Source of the DNA: Agapanthus africanus
Lineage: Eukaryota; Streptophyta; Magnoliopsida; Asparagales; Amaryllidaceae
Direction of reading: 5' to 3'
Assembly: GCA_030015575.1 (NCBI GenBank)
Contig: JASDDO010000024.1
Coordinates: 216,834,996 to 216,898,995, forward strand
DNA: 64,000 nucleotides
The position numbers were made by a program, and so were the translations under genes. The notes beneath the pieces were generated by a model. That model was not told the origin of the DNA and made no database searches. It saw only the letters and a list, made by a program, of their open reading frames with translations. This document shows positions 1 to 11,397 of this stretch, piece by piece. Position 1 is the stretch's first letter; every line of letters begins with the position of its first letter.

Positions 1-1918
1 CCGAGACATAGAGAGGGCGATTGTGTTCGCACGTCCCAAGTAGAAGGTCTTCATCGCCAAAAGTAACATCGGCCGTGTGCACTTCCTCCAATTCATCCTT
101 CATCTTTTCCTCGGCCAGGCATGCTTGGAATTGTTCTGGGTCTTGGAGCGCCTTAATCAACGAATCTCTCGCCTCTTTTGATAGCGAAAGGGCGTCAAAA
201 ATGCTGAGTTGTGAGGGCAGCTTTCTCAGATGTGCTAAGACGTTGTAATCCACTTTATTCTTCTTCGGCGGGTTGTTGGCGTTTAGCTCTTCCAGAACTT
301 GGTTATATAAGACGATATCTTCAGAGACCTTTTCTTTCCCTTTATCTTTTCTGCTTGAGGGTCCGAGGTTCTTTTCAGGCAGCGTTCGATTCCGCAGCCG
401 AATATTTTCACAGACCTTCGGCTCTTCTTCTTTTCCCGAAGTGGATTCTTTAAAGAGAGGGGCAAGTTCTAGCTCCTCATCAGAATCGCTTCCGAATGTA
501 GGCACTGGTGACCCGCCAGTGCTAACCATGCGACAATCGCCGGTAGTTCTTTCAAGCTCTCCGGTCGTATTTCTTTGCTCCCGACGAGTTTTACGCTTTT
601 CCCGCTTAAAGCATTGTCGATGAGCAACGTATCCTTGCCACCATCTATCGAAAGCTTTGCACTCTTGGGTGGGGTGTGAAACCTTCTGATGATATAAGCA
701 ATAGGACGGGTGAATTTCTATTTCATTGGTGATGCTTCCTTCAGAGGATGGTAGCTTCATACCCATTGATATGGCCTTAGCAAACTTTTTCCTCATCTTG
801 AATTGGCTTTTGTCAACGGTGGAGGCATTTTGCTCCAGCGGGATCATCTCAGCTCTTTCATCAAGTCGCTGGTGCTTGGCCCTTTCAAATATAGCCGTCT
901 CGCGTTCTCGATCAGCTTTACTTTTCAGTCGAGCTTCGTTAAGGAACGCGTCAATCATTTCATCTGATAGTTTCGGGAATTTTGGTTCAAGATTTGCCCC
1001 CAGCGCTTCGGTACAAGGAGTTTCCTCATCACCCACGAACGAATGGGAAATCACATGACAGCTCACCACGCATTCTTCAGATTCATCTGACGAACTTTCT
1101 CCCTTACCTTCCTCTTGAAAGACGTGATTGAGGAACTCTTGGAGTGTAATGGGAGTCCGTGCCTTCTGGTTGTACTCCTCCAGCGCGTCAATTTGTTTTT
1201 GCAAGTCTGTGCGCTTGTCGCCAGGCTTCACAGGCTTCTTTGACTTCCTTTTCTTCTTCTTTGAAGATTTTGACGGCTGGTTGCGAGTGTTTGAGCCACC
1301 ACCATCGGTCTTTGGAGTTGTACGTGGTTTCAACATCCCCTCAATGACCTGCGGTTCCAACGGGTTCTTCCACTTGATCGCTGGACATGTCTGAAGATCG
1401 TTTAGCATCATCTTTGTCTTGGCCGATAATACAACCTCCCAAGGAGCTTCTTCAATGACGGAGCATGTTGCCCCCGGCGTATTCGTCCCCTTAGAGGTGT
1501 GGGGATGCGGGGGATTCACCTTCCATTTGTCAGATAACGCGAACTTGCCCTGTCGGTACTGGTTTTCAAGCCAATTCTTGAAAACGTAGCAGTCTTCGAT
1601 CGGATGGCCTAGTACTCGATGATAAGGACAGTAGTTGGGCTCGTTGACGTCACTTGGTTGCAACGGACGTTTTGGATCCGGCAGATTTATGAGGCTGTTG
1701 CGCAACGCCAGCTCGAATAACCTCCTCGTTTTATCACGGGGAAAGGAATAAGGACGCCCCATCCTATCCTCAAGGGGTACGTATGAGCGCATATTATTTT
1801 GACGAGCAACCGGCTTCGGGTCGCTCGGTTGTTGTTGAGCGTTAGCGACGACGATCGCTTTTCCCTTCCCTTTGTCATTTCGGGAGTCTGGCCTTGGAAG
1901 AGGGGGTTTATGGCCCAT
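1..1918 (-). pseudogene. gag-to-protease linker region of element 1 (fossil, cut by window edge)
   Basis: Minus-strand sequence downstream of the gag core keeps protein-like composition to the left edge. Two degenerate zinc-knuckle-like motifs of the form C-x-Y-H-x5-HP-x3-C are visible (near 1595-1635, CPYHRVLGHPIEDC, and near 650-705, CLYHQKVSHPTQEC), as is common after gag in this type of plant gypsy polyprotein. Between them are Lys/Ser-rich and Glu-rich linkers. At the very edge the residues RPLYVS resemble the segment that precedes the aspartic protease in this family, so the protease would start just outside the window. No enzyme domain is inside the window. Confidence 0.65.
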
Positions 1919-3989
1919 TTAATCCATTTGCGCTAGTTTGTCAATCAAGGCCTGGAAGGTAGTTGGCTTGAAAAACGTCATAAATTGCGAGATGGTTTCC
2001 TGCGGATCAAGGGTTCCCACAAACATACCCACCGCAGGAGCTTCTTCAATGCGCTGCTCGCACTTCGACCACAAGTTCCGCCACCGTATAGCATACTGAA
2101 CCCACGTCTCTCCTGGCTTTACCCTAGCGTTAATCAGTGCTGTCATCGGGGTCGTTCACTGGCGCTTGCAAAACGCTGAGTAAACAACAGCTCCATCTCC
2201 ACGAAGGTTTTAATAGAGTCGTTCGGGAGCTCAGAGTACCATTTGAACGTCGTATCTGATAAGCTTCCAACAAACTGGCGAAGCAAAAGCTTGTCATCAC
2301 CGCCGGTGTTACCGCAGAGTGCCCTGAATTGGGCAACATGCTGATGAGGATTGCCCGTTCCTTTGTAGACATGGAACTTGGGAATTGTGTAACCGGGTGG
2401 GTACTTGATTTGATCGTACCAACTTAGATATGGCCGCCCCGTTTTTACGACCTGACCGGCCGCTTCGGTCGCATGATGAACCCGTATTTGCTGGGCGATG
2501 TATTCATCCAAATCAGCTTTAGAGATTGTATCCTCTTTAGCTGTCGATAGAGCTGGTGGAGGATTTGATGTCTCTCCCCTATCGTCTCCAAGGACGATCG
2601 GGGGCTTTTCCACCGGAGGATCTTGTTGTATCATCATCCCTATCATGTCTTGGAAGAGGAGGCCCATACGCTGTATGTTGGCTGCTTGTTCAGCAGCCTC
2701 TTTGTCCTTCTTCTCCAATATCCGACGAAGGAATTCGGCGTCGGTTTCTTCCTCTTGGCGCTCATCTGAGGACGTTTCAGGGCTCTCTTTTGGCCCTGTA
2801 AGTGCGGCCATAGCGTTCATCATCTCCTGGAGCTTTTGTTGCTGCTCCTGAGCCTTGGTCACTGACCGTGTAAGCGGTCTATGACCCGTGGAAGCACGGC
2901 TGTCTTCTTTTCCCGATGCCATGTAAACCGTATGAACTGTTATTCCCCCTGACTTGGGGCGTTTAAGTTCACCATTTTTAACTTTTGCCGCTGCCGCGGG
3001 AGTTTTCTCTGGCCTCCTTCTTTTGTGGGCCGTTGAGGTTGAAGGGGCCGTTGCAGTGGGCACCCTAGCGATTGTTGTCCCTTGCTGTTTAATGGGACGG
3101 TCCTTGTCTTTTTCCACCTTCGCCTTTTTCTGGCGACGAGAGTGACCTGGGTCAATCACGGAGTCTTGAACCCTCCGCCAAACTTTATAAATTTTTGAAG
3201 ACAGCCGTTGAGAGGGCTGTTCTTGCTTTGTTTCCGGATCTCTCTCTATAGGTGGAGGCGATCTTTTCAATGTAGCGGTTGGAGAGTTCTTACGTACCCT
3301 CCCTTCAGTTCAAAGCTGTTCCCAGTTGGAACAGCAGCGTTGACTTCCACCACTGGAGCCGGTGGAGTTAGCCCTGAGGGGGAGTTGCCCCCTGCCTTTC
3401 TCACTCGTCGCCAATGGCGACGTCGAGCACGACGAGCCATTGGGACTGGCTCAGAGATAGAGATAGCTTCTTTTTGCCCCCTGTCTGAATGAGGCACCGC
3501 TGGTGTTAACCTCTTAAAGACTGAAGTTGTCTTTTGAGGGATGATATTCAACCTGTCGAAGACGGATCCTAGGGCAGGGGCAGAAATCGTCAGTCTTGAA
3601 AAAACTGACTCTTTGACAGGGGAAGCCGCCTTGACGACTTCTGAAGCAGCAGTCATTGCCTTCCTTTGGACAGCCAGTTTAGAGTCCTGATCCAGCCTGG
3701 CGAAAACCGAGGCTGTCGGTTTGGTGGCGGGCGACCCGTTCACAGGGGCCGTCGTGGCAGTGAGCCGGTCGAAGACCGACTTTTTGTTCACTTCCGGTGC
3801 AGGTATTGGCATAGAGAAGCTTGTAGGTGGGATCATGGTCCTGAAAAACAGGCCGGTGGTGGTCTGGGTCACCTGGTCTACCGGCAGAGCGAGGAAGGAA
3901 GCCGCTTGGGGCCCATATGCTACACCTCCCGGTGAGGTGGAGCGTCCGTTGCAGTGGCACTTCGAGCAGTTGGTGCAGTTAAAGGCCAT
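1919..3989 (-). pseudogene. gag region of Ty3/gypsy element 1 (fossil)
   Basis: Minus-strand coding sequence in several reading stretches. The first stretch (3989-3267) is Pro/Ala/Ser-rich with a recurring S-V-F-x-R-L motif (SVFDRL, SVFARL, SVFSRL, SVFKRL) and a basic patch. The next (3270-2143) has a charged, Gln/Glu-rich middle and then the Retrotrans_gag core, recognised by KFHVYKGTGNPHQHVAQF, RQFVGSLSDTTFKWY and FVEMELLFTQRF. A further stretch (2146-1919) holds the end of that core (GETWVQYAIRWRNLW, FKPTTFQALIDKLAQM). Gag packages the element RNA into virus-like particles in the cytoplasm. The copy is a broken fossil. The plus-strand ORFs over this region are shadows. Confidence 0.85.
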
Positions 3990-4116
3990 TGAATCTTGAG
4001 TTCTGTGCTAGGCAAAAGACCAAATCTTAGTAACTTGAAATCCGAAGGCAACCATTAACAAACCGCGATTGGTTCGCGAAGACGACACACGAAGTGTGGA
4101 ATGGAAAGAGGAAAAG

Positions 4117-4134
4117 GTCCCACCGGGCGTGCCA
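4117..4134 (-). other. primer-binding site of element 1
   Basis: Minus-strand TGGCACGCCCGGTGGGAC begins five bases after the LTR end, the usual place for the tRNA primer site. The same motif, slightly changed, recurs beside the LTR of element 2 (8013-8030). The tRNA species was not identified. Confidence 0.7.
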
Positions 4135-4885
4135 GAATCTGTTCCCCTCCGAAAGGCGGCGCGCAGGACCACGGTGTCCTGACGCTGGCGATTCGGGGCA
4201 GATGCTATTTGGTTTTATCCGTCCACCTCTCCGAAGATGCCAAGTTGATTTATGGCACCGTATATCGGAGGTTTAGACGGATGCGGCCGATGTAGCAGAC
4301 TTCGTCAGATTACCCCTCGCTTGAGGGGTTTTTGATTGTGGGGACGCTCTTCCCTGCAGGCGCAAGCCCCTGCAGTTAATTACGCTACCGCGTCGCGGTA
4401 ACAACTTTCTCCTTCTCCAGAATTTCACTTCGTGTCGTGTGTGTTTGTTTTGTTTGTGGTTGCCCGTGGATTGTATACGGAGACTGAGTAATGCCGTCGC
4501 CCGTAGGACGTGGATTAGTCCAAATCCGTATTTACTTAGATTTGGGTTTGGTGTTTTTAGTTTAAGGATGCATTAGTCGCGTTGCGGCTAAGATCAACTT
4601 AAACGTTCGTCAAGGATGCGTTAGTCCCGTTTTGGACTAAGATCAACTTGACGTGATGATCGATTTAATAGATATGGTCGTCAGGACTCATCACCTCTCT
4701 GACATCGTTGAAGGATTACAACGATAGGTGTCAGAGGAGTTCAGAGATGTACCCTTGAACCAAAGTCGATTTGAAGTTTTATCGTTCATTTGAATGCTTA
4801 AGGATACGTTAGCCGTATTTGGGGCTAAGATCGACTTAAACAGGACCGTTTAGATCCGAAAAAGAGCATTTGGATGCTCTATTGT

Positions 4886-5132
4886 TCCAGTTTAAGGACG
4901 TGGTGGTCCAATATTAGTTTAGGGACGTTTCGGTCCAATATTAGTTTAGGGACGTTTCGGTCCAATATTAGTTTAGGGACGTTTCGGTCCATGTTCCAGT
5001 TTAGGGACGTGGTGGTCCGACATTAGTTTAAGGACGTTTCGGTCCGACATTAGTTTAAGGACGTTTCGGTCCAATATTAGTTTAGGGACGTTTCGGTCCG
5101 ATATTAGTTTAGGGACGTTTCGGTCCGATATT
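4886..5132. repeat. 27-bp tandem array in the transcribed part of LTR 1
   Basis: About nine copies of a 27-bp unit (core tttagggacgtttcggtcc, spacer aatattag), with a few variants (ggtggtcc for tttcggtcc). Because 27 is a multiple of three, the minus strand reads as a nine-residue repeat (SDRNVPKLI-like), which is probably an accident of the period and not a protein. Confidence 0.85.
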
Positions 5133-5763
5133 ATAAGTGGTCGTTGGGACCCGTCACCTCTTTGACGTTGTTGAGGAATTACAACGACAGATGTCAAAGG
5201 AGTTCGGAGATGTACCCTCGAACCGGTCGTGAATTGGTTTATGAGAGCCATTTTGCTCAATCGATTTAATTTAAGGACTTACAGCCAGGATTGGGTTAAG
5301 TCCAATTTTTTTTATTTATTTTAGGCTCTGCCTGACTAAAAGAATCAGTCCAAACAGGGCTCTGCCCCTTTATTATTTTGCAATTTGATTTGGGCCAGGC
5401 CCTTTTAAATAATGGGTTGCATTTGTGCAAAACCCCAAGAATTTTCCAGATTCAAGAACAAAAGTGCATAGCACTTTTGATCTGAATTTGGATCAAAGGA
5501 AAACAAGTTTTTCTTCTTGTTTTCCCTGATTTCACAGAACCAAGGGTTCATATCAAGTGCAAGGCACTATTTTATTTCTTTTTTATTTAATTATTCATTT
5601 TTTTATCCTCTGTTCTTCAGAGATTTTTCTCTTCTTCCAAAAGAAGTTTTTACCTCTTTTTTTGTGTTCTTGATTAATCTTCAAGAGTTCTTTCTCTTTT
5701 TTTTTTGCCAGAAGTTAATTCTTCTCTTGATGGTGATGATGACTTTGAATGAGGTCTGGGGTC

Positions 5764-5772
5764 TTATTTATA
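5764..5772 (-). promoter_or_regulatory. TATA box of LTR 1
   Basis: TATAAATAA on the minus strand, about 170 bp downstream (in transcription sense) of the G-box array. Transcription would begin near 5735 and run leftwards towards gag. Confidence 0.6.
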
Positions 5773-5942
5773 GTGCTCACAAATTTGTTGAATTTGTTAC
5801 CAAGATCTTTTCTGAATAATTTTGGGAATTTTCCCACCATTGGATCTTTGATCCAAAGGCAGAAGAAAATCTTCTGATTTTGGAAAGAACAGAAAAGATT
5901 CATTAAATTTTCATTCTGTTTCTGCGCAACTCCCCAATGAAT

Positions 5943-6200
5943 GACACGTGTCGCGCAGTGGGAGGCTTGCGCAACAGTGCTTGCGCAACTGCGCAGACAC
6001 GTGTCGCGCAGGTGTGCACTTGCGCGACAGTGGTTGCGCAACTGCGCAGACACGTGTCGCGCAGGTGTGCACTTGCGCGACAGTGCTTGCGCAACTACGC
6101 AGACACGTGTCGCGCAGCTGTGCACTTGCGCGACAGTGCTTGCGCAACTGCGCAGACACGTGTCGCACTGTGGACCGCTTGCGCACTGCGCAACGCACGG
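5943..6200. repeat. 53-bp tandem array of G-box palindromes in U3 of LTR 1
   Basis: Four full copies and a partial copy of a 53-bp unit. Each starts with the perfect palindrome GACACGTGTC, at 5943, 5996, 6049, 6102 and 6155, exactly 53 bp apart. The rest of the unit is rich in GCGCA/TGCGC. The array sits upstream of the minus-strand TATA box, where an enhancer would be. CACGTG with ACGTGTC is the core bound by plant bZIP/bHLH factors (G-box/ABRE). Confidence 0.9.
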
Positions 6201-7231
6201 AATTTGAAGCGTTGCTTCAGAAATTTTTGAATTTTCAAAATTCAAATGAGCCTTGCTCAGATTGGGGGAAAAATGACATATCCACGACACACTACTTGAC
6301 TTGTTACTTGGATCTTGTTACTAATGCCAACAATCCTGACTTGTTGTCCTGATGGACGTAACTTGTTGTCTGCATAGACAAAACCTGTACCTGCTTGATC
6401 CTGTGTTGGCATTAGATTCATATCATAAATACCTGACTTGAACACACAACTTTGGGGGTAAGGGTAAATCATTAATGAAACCTGACTTGTAACTCAACAG
6501 GTCGATACTTATACTGATCAGTCTTTACTGGCTCGGCCAGCCCCGGGATGATGCTACTGACATCATTCATCTGTACATGTTACCTGTTTACTACCTAGCA
6601 GCACATCTCGAATTCAGCCCGAGAGTCTTGACCGTGGTCCCGGGCACGACGTGATACTATGGAGTTATATCGACGATTCCATTAAATTGATTTCAAAAAC
6701 TTTAGAATACACATCACACACCCATACATACACATACCTCACTGTTTCATATCTGTGTTTACCATTTATATTCACGTTTACTTATATCGTTATATCCTGG
6801 TTATCACCTTTATTTTGATATTATGTAGCACTGACGTCTGGGTTTTGCATAGCCCAGTTCTTCTATCTTTATCACAGGCTGAACATGAGTACTTTAGCCA
6901 TCAAGCCGAGCAGTGAGGAATTGAACATGTGTTATTTAGAGATGTTTAGTTTAGTTATTTGTTTCCGCAGATTTATTTCTTGATGTGAGTCCATATCGGG
7001 ACATGTTTCGGTTATTGTTTATTGGATCTTGATTCGTTTCCGCTTATGCATGTTCTTGACTCTATTTACTGTGGAAAATGGACATGTAGTAGATAGATTT
7101 TATATTTTACTGTTCTTGATATCCTATAGACAGCCGTAATGTGACTGTGGAGGAATGTTTCTTAGCCACAGGTGGCATAGTTGGCTCTGTCACGTGCCGT
7201 AGTCTGCGCATTTTGGAAGCGGAGCGTGACA

Positions 7232-7878
7232 TGTCTGGATCGTAGTTTTCTTGACTCTGCGGTCATAGTATTCTTCTGAACCAATTTCAGCAGTTCAAAA
7301 GAGTTAGCGAGCTTTACAACCGATTCAGCTGTTGTTGCGGGGTAACCCTGTTCTTGGAATCTCATGAAGTCCAGCCTAGCAGGTGCCCTAGCCCTTTTAT
7401 CGGCTTTGTATCTGAGCTTTTTCTGTCTTAGCTTCTTGATTTTTAGGTCTTGGCGGACATCTGTTATCCAAGAAGCCATTATGAGTCGATTGACGGGGAG
7501 CTTAAAGAAGATACCCGATTGAGCAGTTGTCAGGGGCACCGCTGGAGCTTGCCTAAGACGCCTTATTGCTTTGTTGGTATTGATGGCCTTGCCACCAGCT
7601 GGAGCAACGGAGAGTCGTTCGGAAATGGATTTGTGCTTGGGCTGAGGTGCCTTCGCAGCCATAACATTTGGCCTTTTCCCTTTTGAGGTCGGTTTATCTG
7701 TCACTGGGGCTTGAGGAGCTGGGATGGAGTTAGCTGGCATGTACAGAATAGAGCCAAATGGTAGCGGTGGCTCCTTCCACTGTCGCCCGAGACTGGCCGG
7801 AAGGACCTTCATGGCGTCCATCTTCATCGTGTAGGAGATGGAAGCTATGTTGAGAGCTGAGCTTGCCTTTAAAGACAT
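7232..7878 (-). pseudogene. gag N-terminal fragment of element 2 (fossil)
   Basis: Open minus-strand stretch beginning MSLKASSALNIASISYTMKM. It is Pro/Ala/Lys-rich with a KSISERLSVAP motif that recalls the S-V-F-x-R-L motifs of element 1, and a very basic segment (KIKKLRQKKLRYKADKRA). No recognisable gag core is present because element 1 is inserted at 7231/7232. Residues encoded left of that point belong to the LTR of element 1 and are chance sequence. Confidence 0.5.
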
Positions 7879-8012
7879 TTTGTTGCGTCCGAAGGTTGCG
7901 ATTGGAAAGTGTTAACCTACACAAAGAAGCATGATTTCAGTACAGGCAATCGATATATATGTTGATTGAGTTCGCATGAATGTTTAACCCGAAATATGGG
8001 AGGAGAGAAAAG

Positions 8013-8030
8013 GTCACACCGGGTGTGCCA
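8013..8030 (-). other. primer-binding site of element 2
   Basis: Minus-strand TGGCACACCCGGTGTGAC, a close variant of the site of element 1, five bases from the LTR end. Confidence 0.65.
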
Positions 8031-8035
8031 GAATC

Positions 8036-9586
8036 TATAGAGTATTTTTCGTCACCCCATTGAGATAGGAATACACGTTACTTGTCAGGCGTATTACAGA
8101 TTCTCCCTGCCTAGGGTAGGCCGGAATTTTTTGATTGTGGGGATCCGAATTTCCGACAGCCGCGGACTAAGCTGCCGCTAATTACCCTTCACTTTTGGAG
8201 CGAGAGAACCTCCGATTGACGGGTAAAACTAGTCATGCGAACTCAATGTGCAGTATGCATATGTTGTGTTTTGGGCATATCGGTAGCCTCGCAGAGTTTA
8301 CGGGGGCCCCACTACCGGATAGCGGGCTGGGGGTCAAGGGGGCTAGCAGCACCTTGCGGGTGCGGGGCAGTGCCCCGTTAGAAATTTTTTCTAGCGGACG
8401 ATGTGTTTTGAGTATGGAGCATGAGGGAAAAAGAGGGGTGAGGAGCGTCCTAAGAATGCGTAAGTGGCACGTTGGTGCTGGGTGCCAGCGGGTCACGTGC
8501 CTTGCACGTGGGCGCCGGGCGCCAGTAGGTCACGTACCCTGCGAGCGGGTCACGTGCGCGGCACGCGACCACTGGAAACACCAGCGGAAAAGGGGATTTA
8601 GCCCCTGGGCTAGGAGTTGAACTCTCGAGAAGCTTTGGAGTTGAACTCCTGAACAGGAATTGGGTGTAGATTTGGAGTTAAACTCCCAAAAGATTTGGAT
8701 TTGGAGTTAAACTCTTAAAAGATCTGGATCTCGAGTTAAACTCTTTTGAGAATTTGGATCTTGGAGTTGTACTCCTCAAAGAACTTCGGGGATGATCAAA
8801 GAGGACCCCTTTCTTCTTTTTTGAGCCTTGGATCTTCCTAAAGTGGGATTTTTGGAGGTAGGTCTTCTTCCCCCTCCTCTCTTTTTGCTGGATATTAGAG
8901 AAAAAAGGAAGTAAGAATAAAAATCTCCTTTTTAGGGACTTGATGGAAGATCTAAACTCTCCTTCGAGGGTTTTATAGTGAAACTTTATTTAGTTTTGAG
9001 AAAAAGAGAGCTAAGCTCTTAATTTAATTGGATATGCAAAGAAAGAGGGAAAACTTGAGAGAGAGGAGATGGAGGCACGAACCTTAGAGATCTTATGGGG
9101 AATGAATTATTCTTTTTTTATTTCATTATCATGTTGCCTTATACAGGTTTACAAGTTTACACACAGCCCTTTAGGTTTTACAAAATGGCATCTTGCCCAT
9201 CCCATGCCTTATGTGCTTATTTCTTTTTGCACATGAGCCATGGGTTTTACAAAAATTTGGCTTTTTGCCCATTTATTTTACATTCATGCATGAAAATTAT
9301 ATCAAACTTATTTATTACACTTCTTGGCATGGGGGGCCGGCCTATTCATGTTCGGGCTCGACATGGGTATGGGCCCACTTGACTTGGATTCGGGTTCGGG
9401 CCCACTTTTCGAGCCTTGATTTTGACTTATTGACCTTGACCTTGGTGTATAATTTTTTACCCTAATAATTTTATATTGCTTATATATTCTTAGCGTATTT
9501 GTTTCGAGAAAGGACCTTCTCGGAATAAATACGTTGAGGGGCTCATCACGTTTCTGCTGCCGTTTTTTGGAAAGCGGAGCATGACA
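8036..9586 (-). repeat. 5' LTR of element 2
   Basis: About 1.55 kb; the right end reads GCGGAGCATGACA, like the end of LTR 1. A minus-strand TATA box (TATAAAA, 8971-8977) separates U3 (8978-9586) from R-U5. R-U5 holds a GC-rich stretch with several CACGTG motifs (8490-8560) and short tandem repeats (8628-8790). Confidence 0.7.
8628..8790. repeat. short tandem repeat of about 38 bp in LTR 2
   Basis: Four to five imperfect copies of ggagttaaactcctaaaagatttggat, the GGAGTT...AACTC part of each being able to form a small hairpin. It lies in the transcribed part of the LTR. Confidence 0.6.
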
Positions 9587-11335
9587 TACACCAACACGGT
9601 AAGGTGGTTGCGTATGTATTCAGGCAGTTGAAGATTCATGAACGCAACTATACTACCCATGATCTTAAGCTAGCGGCAGTATATCTTCACCCAGAAGGAG
9701 TTCAACATAAGGCAAAGAAGATGGTTGGAGATGATACCAGATTATTGCAATATCATCCGGGGAAATGAATGTAGTCCCCGACGCCTTGAGTCACCAACCG
9801 ATGGCATTGAGTCTCACTACTCAGTGGAGGATTTGACAGGATCTCAATGAGTTAGAGACAGAAGTAATAATGCCAGGGATGCTTTCATCGCTTATGAACT
9901 TACAGATTTTGTTTACTTTGGTCGACAGAATCAAGGAAGCACAGGTTAGCGATGCCAGGTTGCGAAGAATCGAGGAACAAATTGAAGTAGGTATGCGATC
10001 AAAATTCGGTATTCATGAAGACGGGTCTCTTTGGTATGGGAGCAGGTTTTATGTGCCTTCTAGCGAAATCAGGGAAGAGATTACTGAAGGTGTCTCACAG
10101 TTCCCCGTATTCAGTTCACCCCGGAGGAATTAAGATGTACAAAGACCTCCAATAGAACTACTGGTGGCACTACATGAAGAGAGAGGTGGCGAAAAGCGTG
10201 TCTAAGCATCAAGTCTGCCAACAGGTAAAGGCTGAATATCACCAAACTGCAAGGTTGCTAAGCCCTTACAAATACCTGAATGGAAGTGGCAGAATATCAC
10301 AATGGATTTCATGACTGCACTCCCTCGCAGCACGAATGGCAACGACGCCGTTTGGATGATAGTGGACTGACTCACCAAGTCCGTCCATTTCATCCCGTTT
10401 TACGTCGGTCAGTCAACTGAAAGCTTGGCAAATAAGTACATTGAGAAGATTATCAGGCTACACGGGATACCGGTATGCATCGTATCTGACCGAGACATTT
10501 GATTCCGGTCTCAGTCCTGGCAAAGTCTACAGGAGAGCCTTGACATTAGTCTGGGTTTTAGTACGGCCTCTCACCCTCAGAATGATGGCCAATTCGGGAG
10601 AGTTATCTAGATTCTCAAGGATATGCTTCGATCCTGGATATAGACTTCAAGGAATTGTGGGAAGATCACCTACATCTCATGGAGTTTGCATATAACAACA
10701 GCTATCAGGCTAGCATAAGAATAGCGCCGTTTATAGCCTTATATAGGCGGAAGTGTCGATCCCGCTGAGTTGGGACAATGTTAGAAGCAGAGAGATTTTG
10801 GGGCCAGATATTATTGTGGAGATGGTTGGGGTGGTGAGAACAATCAAGGAACAACTGCGAGTAGCGCAAGGCCGGCATAAACACTTGACGGATATGAAGA
10901 GGAGACATCTGGATGTTCAACCGAATGACCATGTGTTTCTGAAGATTTCCCTAAACTGAGGAGGTATACGTTTCGGGAAGCGTGGAAAGCTCAATCTGTG
11001 ATTCATTTGTCCATTTGACATCCTAAAACGAGTCGGTGAAGTTGCTTACCGTTTGTCCTCATCGCCATCCTTGGAAGGCGTACACAATATATTTCACATC
11101 TCACAGCTACGGAGATATTTTGGTGACCCTAATCATATTGTGGATCATTCAAAGATCACCGTGTAGGATGACCTAACCTATGAGCAGCAGCTGGTCGAGA
11201 TTTTGGATAGAAAAGAGATGACCCTGAGGAACAAAACAATTCAGCTCGTTGGGATGATATGGAGAAAGGATTCCCCAGCGAGTCCACCTTGGAACGAGAA
11301 GACGAGATAAGAGAGCGATACCCCCATCTTTTTTA
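9587..11335 (+). pseudogene. RNase H end, integrase and chromodomain of the chromovirus (fossil)
   Basis: Protein-like segments in order: RNase H tail (9590-9830), zinc-binding and core integrase (about 9870-10950) and chromodomain-like tail (about 11180-11330). Recognisable pieces are RRIEEQIEVG, GSLWYGSRFYVPSSEIREEI, ITMDFMTALPRSTNGNDAVW, ESLANKYIEKIIRLHGIPV and QYISHL. Integrase joins the cDNA to host DNA. Many breaks; not functional. Confidence 0.8.
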
Positions 11336-11397
11336 ACTCCATTTCTTCTATCCCTCTTTGTAATTTTGAGTACGAAAGTGTTTTAAGGAGGGTAGAT

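Larger units (their letters stand above)
1..7231 (-). mobile_element. Ty3/gypsy LTR element 1, 5' part (gag side plus 5' LTR)
   Basis: Seen: on the minus strand a primer-binding site (4117-4134) lies between a long LTR (4140-7231) and gag-type coding sequence running to the left edge. The LTR carries a TATA box on the minus strand and ends TG...CA in the + reading. The gag shows the core typical of plant Ty3/gypsy Retrotrans_gag proteins. The pol part and 3' LTR lie outside the window. The element is broken (at least two breaks in the visible coding part). It is inserted at 7231/7232 in a related element. Inference: the gag type and the lack of any chromovirus feature fit a non-chromovirus (Tat/Athila-side) lineage, but the branch is not certain. 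Confidence 0.85.
4140..7231 (-). repeat. 5' LTR of element 1
   Basis: About 3.09 kb. In the + reading it starts TGTTCCCC next to the primer site and ends GGAGCGTGACA at 7231. A minus-strand TATA box (TATAAATAA, 5764-5772) places U3 at about 5773-7231 and R-U5 at about 4140-5740. It contains two tandem arrays (27 bp and 53 bp units) and an imperfect repeat at 4565-4660. Its R-U5 part resembles that of element 2 (shared tttttgattgtgggga near 4329 and 8129). ORFs inside it are by-products of the repeats. Confidence 0.75.
7232..9586 (-). mobile_element. Ty3/gypsy LTR element 2, 5' remnant
   Basis: Minus-strand remnant made of the start of a gag-like ORF (7232-7878), a primer site (8013-8030) and an LTR (8036-9586). 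Its left side is cut by the insertion of element 1, so pol and the 3' LTR are not in the window. It is itself inserted in the RNase H coding region of the chromovirus that resumes at 9587. The primer site, the R-U5 motif and the leader are related to those of element 1. Broken fossil. Confidence 0.75.

Noticed and set aside
21-1394. Several plus-strand ORFs of 60-116 codons
   Set aside because: They are shadows of the minus-strand retroelement coding sequence; the minus frame gives gag-type motifs and the plus frames nothing.
4886-5132. CRISPR-like look of regularly spaced repeats
   Set aside because: The units are directly adjacent with no unique spacers, lie in a plant LTR and have no cas genes.
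5903-6352. Six overlapping ORFs with repeated CADTC/RNCAD-type peptides on both strands
   Set aside because: They come from the 53-bp tandem repeat, whose length is not a multiple of three, so every frame shows the same pattern; it is a promoter array.
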